From Fragilariopsis cylindrus CCMP1102 (Eukaryota > Bacillariophyta > Bacillariophyceae > Bacillariales > Bacillariaceae), in assembly GCA_900095095.1 (NCBI GenBank), contig FMBT01000475.1, positions 1 through 64,000 on the forward strand: a stretch of 64,000 nt of DNA, in the 5' to 3' direction. The number at the start of each line of letters is the position of its first letter. The first letter of the stretch is position 1. Position numbers and translations under genes: made by a program. The notes under the pieces were generated by a model that saw nothing but the letters and a program-made list of their open reading frames with translations, was not told where the DNA came from and did no database searches. Shown here one piece after another: positions 56,933 through 64,000 of the stretch.

Positions 56933-58952
56933 TCAAACTTCGTCGTCGTCGATGCAGTCGCTGCCAAAAACGTTAATGCCTTGTTGCTGATGTACTAGTA
57001 GTGCATCTTGTTCTTGCTTTTGATTTATTCCCCGTTTACGAAGTAAATGGAAAATTATACTGTCGTAAAAGTGCCCCATTGCTGCTATCTGCTGTTTTGT
57101 CTTGAGACAAGGCTTCGGCTTTTCTCTTCTTTGCTGTTGTTACTGTTACTTCCATGCTCATTATAGCGGTAGGACTACTAGTCGTCGGGGTAGCGGAGTT
57201 AATAGTATTATTATGATATGACGATATATGTTGTTGTTTTCCTGGATGTTGTCCTTGACATGACGAAGATGACGCAACAATAGTCGACGATGATGTTGAA
57301 GGCGTAACCACCACCGCATCAAACTTAGTCGTCGTCGAAGTTGGAGTGTTGTTGTTCGACTTTAATAAAGAAACAGACGACGATGAGGAAGAAAAACTTC
57401 TACTACCACTTGTTCTTGTTGTAGATAGTTTTGAGTTTATTCCTAATACTGGTCCATTACGAAGTAAATGATAAATTATATTTGTATTCGAATAATAACC
57501 CTGACGATTATTTGCTCGCTCTAATACAACAGGCCATACCGATAATGGGATAGGATTATTGAACCGTCCTTTTGATAATAATACTCGTCCGCCATCATTC
57601 AAGTCTTCACATTAGAAAAATAATATGCATAACGGGAACAAAAGAACGAGACTCGTTTGTGAGTTGAAAAAGTTGATTTGATTATGATAGATTCCTTCGA
57701 TTCGGTTTGATTCTGGTAATTACATAAATCTGCTGCACTCACCTAATGCTAATAAAATTTCTGTCGTACATAGGGGTGATTCAGTTATTCCATGTCCAAG
57801 ACTTGTTATCTCTTCATGAAGAGATAGAAATTGCAATAGATTCTTCCTTTCGCGATTTTGGTGTTGTTGTTGCTGCTGCTGTTGTTGTTGTTGTTGCTGC
57901 TGTTGTATATCGTCATCATTCCACTGATTATGCTGCACATCATCGATAGTCTTTGTATCATTATCCATACCTTGACGATCGCGTCCTTGAATAGATAACA
58001 CAGGATTCCCCAATAAATTTAAACAACGCAAACGTATCGTTGGGGGTAGTACTTGTACCGACGCCGTTTTGCTGTTGTGGTTGTTGTTGGTGCTGCTTGG
58101 TTGTTGCGAGTGTGATCTTGATGGAGGTTGTGTGTTTTCCAAAATACTAGTCAATGATTTAATATTATTATTGGGTAATACAATACGTGATAGTTTTGGA
58201 TATTCAATTAAAAAATCATGTGATAGTATCTTTGATACAGTTTTTTCTGTTAAATTTCCATATTCAATTTCTAATATTTCTAATGATTCTTTAAATTGAA
58301 TTAGATTACTTTGTAAGTCATCAGCTAAACAAAAATTACGATCATAATTATTATTTATATCCATATTTGCAACACCCATCATCGTCTGTTTTTGTCCCCT
58401 GTAATATATATATCGAAGATTTGGTAGATTCATAATAGGGATTGGTAAAATTGTCCGTGGTGACTGGTCTTCATAATTATCATCTCCGGAATGGATACGA
58501 AGATCAATTAAATTTGTTAAATATCCTATTTCCATTGGTAATGAATGATCAACAAGTTCATCACAAAAATGAAATGCAAGTTCTTTTAATGTATCACATA
58601 AAAGACAAATTTCACGTGGTAAGCTATTACAATAATATATCGATAACTTTGTAAGACGCGATAAACGACCGATAAATGGTGGCATATCCCAATAATGAGG
58701 AGTATCATCATCATCATCATCATCATCATATTTTTGATGTTGCTGTTGCTGACACCTCTTATTATTGCTATTATCATTGAATTTTAAACCGAGATCAACC
58801 AAAGCTATGACATATCCTTCTTTATCCCATTCCACGTACGACAAATATTCGTTATTATTGCAGTCGTTATTACGGCGGATGTTATTACATTCTTTAAGAA
58901 TCAATGTAACTGCTAGTTCCTCTATTGCTTTTGTATTAGGAGGTATCATCAT
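56933..58952 (-). CDS. Leucine-rich-repeat protein with WP-LERAN and HLLR C-terminal module
   Basis: Exon 1 58952-57743 (MMIPPNTKAIEELAVTLIL) and exon 2 from 57604, joined across GTGAGT...AAG with a shared Asp codon. Leucine-rich repeats: IGRLSRLTKLSIYYCNSLP, LKELAFHFCDELVDHSLPM, LTNLIDLRIH, LPNLRYIYYRG, LEILEIEYGNL, LSRIVLPNNNI and IRLRCLNLLGNPVLS. Exon 2 opens LALDLNDGGRVLL, PLSVWPVVLERANNR, NIIYHLLRNGP. A Ser/Thr-rich linker follows and, after a one-base frame change near 57120, KTKQQIAAMGHFYDS and IIFHLLRKRGIN, ending at a stop at 56933-56935. A Gln run lies at about 57860-57905. The shared module with the gene at 13.4-15.8 kb suggests one protein family. Function unknown; protein binding likely. 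Confidence 0.8.
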
Positions 58953-59656
58953 CTGGCTAGTGAGTATCTATCTTCTTCCTTGCTTGCATGCAAAGTTCGA
59001 TACGAATTTAGATAATTGACGAAGCGCACACAATCTGTCGATCTCTCTCTCTCTGTCCTTTTATGCACTGTTGTATGATGGCATCCTACCGTACCTCCAC
59101 TTGACGTCATCATCGAATCATAATGTTGATGTAACGTTATGTGTGTATAAATTTCTTTCTGTTTTCAAGAGTCAAGAAATAATAATGTCAAAAAGTGAAG
59201 TCAAAATAAAATGAATTGATGAGGGCTTCTCGTTTTTTTAGTCGCGATGATGTCGCGCTGACGTTTACTGCATGATGCGCCGAACGTTTGGGATCATTCA
59301 CTAGTGTGTTAGTCCCGTAATATATGTACGCACAGCAATATGCCAACCACAGGATTATATGGTTAGACATATACTATTAGTATCTTCGGCCTCTCTTACC
59401 ATAAGCTGGTCAAAAGAAGTCATCATAGTGGGATATAACAAATACATGAAAGTATATTATATCGATATGTCATATTATATTTCCTCATGAGAACTCATCA
59501 TCATACAACTACTTGTAGTATCTAGTTTTTCTCTTAATTAGTCGATAAATATACATGTAATTTTAATATTTATTCCATTCCCAGTTGAAATAATACTATA
59601 TGTAACTATTCAATATTATTTGCACAAATCTTCTGCCGATATATCAAACACGTCCC
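58953..59656. other. Intergenic region
   Basis: Upstream side of the leucine-rich-repeat gene and 3' side of the next minus-strand gene. A (TC)n tract lies at about 59041-59054. A stretch with CGCGATGATGTCGCGCTGACG near 59243-59263 is GC-richer. No coding frame or RNA gene is seen. Confidence 0.45.
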
Positions 59657-61234
59657 TCATTTTCTTCTAATCCTATCCTTTCGCATAGTTCGTATACTGC
59701 GTTCTCTCTCAATTTGAAGAGAAAGATTTCTGAGGTCGGCTATAACATCACCTGTAGAAGCATCCAAAACGTTATTATCTTCGTCTTCATCGACTTCATT
59801 TGCTATCTGACTTCCTTGGTAGTAATAGTATGCTTCCGATCGATTTGATAGACGAGCCTTAGATTGACGTTCACCTAACATCCTATTCTTGTTATTCAAA
59901 CGACCGGTTTCTACGTCGTCATTATCATTATCTTCTTCACATTCTTGAATTAAAGTTAAATCGCTTTCAATAACAGAGATATCATTTCCGAATGCAGGTG
60001 GGTCCTGTTTCCCTCCCCGCCACGTTGCTAGATCAATACTTGGAGCACCATCCATACTGTGTTTTCCAGAAATAGAACTTCCCGTCGCTCCATCTATACT
60101 ACTTGCACACCATTTTGACATGTTTTCGGTATATGTGAATTTACTAGAAGCCTGTGACATCATAGACCGTTGAGGAGAAGGTGCTGGTCGATCCATATGA
60201 TCGGAAATACTCCCAGCACTACTTTTTGTTGTCGCCGATGACGTTGGAGAGATCCTATCGTTGTCGTGAAAGACAGTTGCTGATGACGGTGTTCCATTAT
60301 TGTGGTTTTTGACACCACGATTCGATGATAATGATTGTTTTTGTCTTTGCTGTCTTTTCTTTATAGGAAGCTTGATAACCTTCATTGGTTCTTCGTTCCT
60401 ATCTGACCTCTCATTTTTGTCGCGGCATCGACGAGAAATATAGCGACAAATATAGAAGGCACAACATAAAATCACAACCGAACCACAAAATCCAAGAGCT
60501 GAATAAACAAATATCATGATCCATTCTTCCGTAGAGAATACGTTTGCACCTTCGTTGTTGTTGTTAGTTCCTCCTTCTACCACGGTACCTTTAACTTTCG
60601 AATAATGGTCTGGAATAGTCTCAATTTTTTTATTATCTTGAATCCAAGATTCAACTACTTTAACACTATTTATATCAATAATCAAATATGTAAGTTTTTG
60701 TAAAAATTCTTCCGCATCGTCATTTCCTTCAGTAAGAAGTTCTGTTAGATACAGTTGTTCATTTTGTCCCGAAAATGCATTTCGTAATAATGTATCAATG
60801 AAGAAATTAGATGGTAATTTATCAGAACTGAATGTTAATGAACCTTCAATTTCTAATGTTGTAATGAAACTCCCCTCAACACCATGTACGCCAAAACTTT
60901 TTGTTGACAAGTCAATATGTGAAAAGTAATCAATGAAACCAGGTTCTGTACTTTTATAATATGCATAGAAGTATTCATTAAGATAATTGGATGTAATGGA
61001 TTGCATTTTCCTATTAAGTTTTACAGAATCAGAATCAACTTCGGACCGTAATTGCATTACAATTGAACCAAACGAAAGTTCAGCAGAGGTGGTCGTGGTA
61101 TTAGACGCAACCGCAGCGGCAGCAGACACAGTTGTTGTCGCCATATTGCTTGTTGCTGCTACGGCGATGGTCAACAACAAAAGCACAAGCTTTTGAGCAG
61201 AAAAGAAGCTAGAGCATGTCGAAAGAAGAATCAT
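59657..61234 (-). CDS. Single-pass membrane protein with cytoplasmic Ser/Asp-rich tail
   Basis: 525 residues, intact. Signal peptide (KLVLLLLTIAVAATSN, about 15-30). Ectodomain of about 190 residues with AELSFGSIVMQLRSEVDSDS, LNEYFYAYYKSTEP, SFITTLEIEGSLTFSSD, FIDTLLRNAFSG and LQKLTYLIIDINSVKVVES. One membrane span near residues 238-262 (IFVYSALGFCGSVVILCCAF) is followed by a Cys/Arg-rich stop-transfer stretch. The cytoplasmic tail has Ser/Asp clusters and a basic end. The plan (ectodomain with a helix-strand pattern, one span, long acidic tail) resembles the PDZ protein at 43.7-46.9 kb, but no PDZ or RRHAGD repeat is present here. It could be a paralogous receptor-like protein. Confidence 0.75.
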   Translation of the reverse strand: MILLSTCSSFFSAQKLVLLLLTIAVAATSNMATTTVSAAAAVASNTTTTSAELSFGSIVMQLRSEVDSDSVKLNRKMQSITSNYLNEYFYAYYKSTEPGFIDYFSHIDLSTKSFGVHGVEGSFITTLEIEGSLTFSSDKLPSNFFIDTLLRNAFSGQNEQLYLTELLTEGNDDAEEFLQKLTYLIIDINSVKVVESWIQDNKKIETIPDHYSKVKGTVVEGGTNNNNEGANVFSTEEWIMIFVYSALGFCGSVVILCCAFYICRYISRRCRDKNERSDRNEEPMKVIKLPIKKRQQRQKQSLSSNRGVKNHNNGTPSSATVFHDNDRISPTSSATTKSSAGSISDHMDRPAPSPQRSMMSQASSKFTYTENMSKWCASSIDGATGSSISGKHSMDGAPSIDLATWRGGKQDPPAFGNDISVIESDLTLIQECEEDNDNDDVETGRLNNKNRMLGERQSKARLSNRSEAYYYYQGSQIANEVDEDEDNNVLDASTGDVIADLRNLSLQIERERSIRTMRKDRIRRK

Positions 61235-61764
61235 GACGAATTAATTTAGTTGGAAAACCGATAGCAGTGTAGCCGATATAATGCTGTATTGCAGTATGTA
61301 CTGTATTACTATCGAAAGGTATTTCTGGTATGTTATCAAGATGCGTGTTTGTGGTACTGTACTGTATGTGTCGGTAGGCCGTATTTTTTTGTAACAGAGA
61401 GATTTCTTTTGCTTTTACACGGTGGAAGCATAAATAACGTTCTTTAATTCAATTAAATAATAGAAGTATGATGGAAGCGTTGTTAGCCAAACCGTCGTAA
61501 AGATTTGAATTTCTGACCGTTGTGGATTTTACCTGCTCACATAACGGTATTTTTATCCACGACTGGGTGAAACTTTAAGGCATTTTGTGGCATTTCAATA
61601 AATGAGCAATATTATTAATAATGACACCACTGACTCCATAAGTCTGCTCAACCTCTCAACAAAACTCACATCTACGATCAAGAACATCAGAAGCGCCAAG
61701 AAAAGTAAGTTGCAGATAGCATCATTTCAGCAAAAAGAAGAAAGTTGACGATAATAATACAACA
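61235..61764. promoter_or_regulatory. Divergent upstream region, membrane protein and Cys-rich secreted protein
   Basis: Shared upstream space for the minus-strand membrane protein and the plus-strand Cys-rich protein. No coding frame is seen. An AAGCGCCAAGAAAAGTAAGT stretch at about 61691-61710 could be an untranslated exon end, but no splice is demonstrated. Confidence 0.4.
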
Positions 61765-62334
61765 ATGACAAATCAACATACTATGACTCAATTAGCATCG
61801 GCCCTGCCACTCCTCGTACTAGTAGTCGCACTTTTTGCTATACAGGTACAAGCCCAAGGAGGGTCAGCAACAATTAAAAATTATTGTGGTGTTAAAGCAT
61901 GTATTGAACCATTGAGTATGACATGTGAAGAAATGATTGATAGATACGAATTTCAAGGATCATGTTGTTCATTAGAATCCGTTCCACAAATTAATGGTTG
62001 CCGAGTCACTGTTAGTTATGGGAATTGTTTTTGGTATCCATGGTGTGGTGATTGTGATGAAAACGATCAAAAGGAGATAAGTCGATGTAATAATGTATTT
62101 GAAACAGATGCCAATGTTCGTCCATGCCCAGCAGGGTCTTTTGATCCACTTGCAATACAAAGTGATCCAGAATGGTCTCCACCAAGTTGTTCACCAACAA
62201 TGTCACCAACCGATTCTTTTCCTCCGACAGTAGAAGGTTTTGGCGAATCATCAACGGATACTACTACTAGTACTACGAAAAGGATCGCTACTATGATAAT
62301 TTCTATTCTCGCTTTTATTGCAACCACCGCCTAA
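61765..62334 (+). CDS. Cys-rich secreted protein with GPI-anchor-like end
   Basis: 189 residues, single exon. Signal peptide about LPLLVLVVALFAIQVQAQ. A compact Cys-rich domain follows with 12 Cys: CGVKACIEP, MTCEEMIDRYEFQGSCCSLE, INGCRVTVSYGNCFWYPWCGDC, SRCNNVFET and RPCPAG. A Ser/Pro/Thr spacer (SPTMSPTDSFPPT) and a final hydrophobic stretch (ATMIISILAFIATTA) fit GPI anchoring or a short C-terminal anchor. Such short Cys-rich plus SPT-rich proteins are common on diatom surfaces. I do not know this domain's ligand. Likely cell-surface or cell-wall associated. Confidence 0.8.
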   Translation: MTNQHTMTQLASALPLLVLVVALFAIQVQAQGGSATIKNYCGVKACIEPLSMTCEEMIDRYEFQGSCCSLESVPQINGCRVTVSYGNCFWYPWCGDCDENDQKEISRCNNVFETDANVRPCPAGSFDPLAIQSDPEWSPPSCSPTMSPTDSFPPTVEGFGESSTDTTTSTTKRIATMIISILAFIATTA

Positions 62335-62789
62335 AACGTATCAACCATTAACGATAGTTGTCGTTTTGTGTATGTTCTTCTCATATCATTGGATGGGTGC
62401 GTGGACTGCAATGGAAGGGAAGATGAGGTGATTCATGCTACTTGTAGATATCGAAGCAAAAAAAATACCATCAATTACATTTTCTGTTCTATAAAATTTG
62501 ACGTATTAAATATAATGTATGTGCACTGCAAATTGAACGTTTGGAATATTATAATAATATATGTCGTTAATATATAACAAAGAACAAAGAATAGTAGTGA
62601 TACTAGTAGTAGTAGTAGTAGTAGTAGTCAAGGAAAAAATAAGAACAAGAATAAATTATAAATTCATTATACTATTTCTCCAAAAGCTATCAATAATAGT
62701 GCTTATATTCTGTATATGTAACATACAATACACTCCTCGAAGAAGGAGCGTCGTTGTCGTGGATGATTTCTATTTGTTTAGTGGTAATT

Positions 62790-62826
<37 letters not shown>

Positions 62827-62847
62827 ATTACACGTAGCTAGTGAATG
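62335..62847. other. Intergenic region with microsatellites
   Basis: Contains an (AGT)n run at about 62605-62628 and a (TC)n run at about 62794-62824. No gene is seen. Confidence 0.6.
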
Positions 62848-64000
62848 TCATCGATGATGATCCGGGCTCATTTCTACAGATAATTCGCAGCTACAGTTAT
62901 TCGATTCTATACTAGTACGTGTAACAGTAGATGATTCGTGGGTCGTATCATCGTCATCGTCATCGTCATCGCCATTATCAATATCAATAGCATCCTTTTG
63001 CAGTGGGTGAAAGCCATTGTTGTCCACAAGAATACAGTCAATATCTGGATCATTATTACTTTTTGGTGGAGTGATACCAGTTTCAATATTATCCTCATTA
63101 TCATTATCATTATCATCGTCACTATAACTATAGTCAGGATGCGTACGGTATTCAGCTGTGGACTTCGTATTGGATGTATCATCACGAGACAATACTAAAA
63201 AATCAATATCTTCTCGTCCTTCTTGATTGTTGCCCGACGTCGTCACCGCAAGATAGCAATGATCAGCCACTTTCTGCTGCACCCTCTCTTGAATCTTGTA
63301 TTCTGTTTCAAGTACAGTGTACCCATTATTTTTCTCTATAGCAATCAAACAACCTTCCCCTAAAAGTATAGATGATTTGTTGTTCGATGATTCTAAACCT
63401 TGAATTGAGCGACGACTCTTATTACCGATAGAAATACCATCTTCATCAGAATTATAACTCCTGTCGATAGTACTGGACCAACCTGACTCGTCTTCCTCCG
63501 AAACAGAACAGATGTTACTGTTAAGCTGTTTCTCGTTGTCGTCATTGTCGTTATCGTCATCCTCAAAATCAGCCATAACTTCCGGGATCGGCAATATAAG
63601 CGATAGGGCTGTGGTTGTGATTCCTGCATCAAAGGAGGATAGTGTGTGCCGTTTACTACTATCAGTAGATTCGGAAAGTTGCTGCACAGCGATATTGATA
63701 TCAGCTGTATGCTCTTTCTTATTTTCGTGCATCGTGTTTTCTTCAGTCGGTCCTGTAGTAGTTACAGCTTTGGGCTGCTGCTGCTGCTGCGACGACAAGG
63801 ATGACAACGAGACGAACTTCGTTGCGGGAATCGTACTAAGGTTGACAAGACTTTCAATCTTGGTATCGTCGGAGACACGATGGATGTCAGAAAGCTCTGT
63901 AACTTTATCACTATTATGATTGTTGTCATCATCATCATAAATAGGGGTATTGATAACATCAATGTTATCAAAACGTGAACTTGTTGTAATGGTAGAAACG
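62848..64000 (-). CDS. Acidic hypothetical protein, partial (5' end beyond window)
   Basis: The minus frame is open from a stop at 62848 to the window edge (at least 384 codons), so the start lies outside. Most is disordered (Asp/Asn/Ser/Thr), with an ordered centre: SSILLGEGCLIAIEKNNGYT, VLETEYKIQERVQQKVADHC and GREDIDFLVLSRDD. Near the end is DPDIDCILVDNNGFHPLQ, and the last residues are CSCELSVEMSPDHHR. No family recognised. The central block could be a small folded domain. No signal peptide can be judged. Confidence 0.6.
   Translation of the reverse strand, partial: VSTITTSSRFDNIDVINTPIYDDDDNNHNSDKVTELSDIHRVSDDTKIESLVNLSTIPATKFVSLSSLSSQQQQQPKAVTTTGPTEENTMHENKKEHTADINIAVQQLSESTDSSKRHTLSSFDAGITTTALSLILPIPEVMADFEDDDNDNDDNEKQLNSNICSVSEEDESGWSSTIDRSYNSDEDGISIGNKSRRSIQGLESSNNKSSILLGEGCLIAIEKNNGYTVLETEYKIQERVQQKVADHCYLAVTTSGNNQEGREDIDFLVLSRDDTSNTKSTAEYRTHPDYSYSDDDNDNDNEDNIETGITPPKSNNDPDIDCILVDNNGFHPLQKDAIDIDNGDDDDDDDDTTHESSTVTRTSIESNNCSCELSVEMSPDHHR

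Noticed and set aside
59188-59370. 60-codon minus-strand frame near CGCG-rich words
   Set aside because: Too short, with no conserved features; nearby GC words do not form a tRNA or other recognised RNA.

Overview
The window looks like nuclear DNA of a diatom or close stramenopile relative. The reasons are intron-bearing protein genes with GTAAGT-type donors, an ASAF bipartite plastid-targeting motif on the CDGSH protein, Ser/Pro/Thr-rich secreted proteins, and leucine-rich-repeat proteins with a shared C-terminal module of a kind I associate with diatoms. Most of the DNA is AT-rich and full of triplet microsatellites (Asn, Gln, Asp and Ser runs in proteins). A few genes (35.3-36.1 kb, 49.4-51.8 kb, partly 53.5-54.6 kb) are clearly richer in G+C.

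Layout. 0-2.9 kb: no convincing gene. 2.9-6.2 kb: a small aromatic-motif protein, a plastid CDGSH iron-sulfur protein and a decayed secreted-protein gene. 7.3-11.5 kb: a large N-myristoylation-type protein ending in a WW domain, with a duplicated exon-intron unit. 11.9-12.8 kb: a basic repeat protein. 13.4-15.8 kb: a leucine-rich-repeat protein. 16.6-27.9 kb: a dense run of housekeeping-type genes: phosphatidate cytidylyltransferase, short-chain dehydrogenase, vitamin K-dependent carboxylase-like protein, MYND-finger protein, UBE2J-type ubiquitin-conjugating enzyme and GRWD1/RRB1-type WD40 protein. 28.1-32.5 kb: a Crypton-like tyrosine-recombinase element with palindromic terminal inverted repeats. 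32.9-36.4 kb: a methyltransferase, a GC-rich CBM9-like secreted protein and a truncated copy of part of the methyltransferase gene. 37.1-41.2 kb: a giant acidic low-complexity protein. 43.7-46.9 kb: a single-pass membrane protein with a PDZ domain. 47.0-54.6 kb: a pepsin-type aspartic protease, a type II membrane protein, a multi-pass membrane protein and a DUF1275 protein. 55.7-64 kb: a tiny MGCGSSKS protein, a second leucine-rich-repeat gene, a second single-pass membrane protein, a Cys-rich GPI-like secreted protein and one gene running off the right edge.

Two things stand out. First, the tyrosine-recombinase gene has all the expected catalytic residues (R385, H517, R520, H544, Y553) and is flanked 4.36 kb apart by 22-bp inverted repeats identical at 21 positions. 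Each repeat is itself a small palindrome, which is not the textbook form of a Crypton. Second, at least twelve otherwise conserved genes change frame by one base, often in a homopolymer or microsatellite. This looks more like consensus error in a long-read assembly (or a mixed haplotype) than mass gene death. Gene models below are therefore given over the whole reading region, and frame changes are stated.

I see no operon-like logic. Genes lie on both strands, and several pairs are divergent with a short shared upstream region (12.8-13.4, 19.3-19.7, 23.9-24.5, 48.8-49.4 and 61.2-61.8 kb). No tRNA, rRNA or CRISPR array was recognised.
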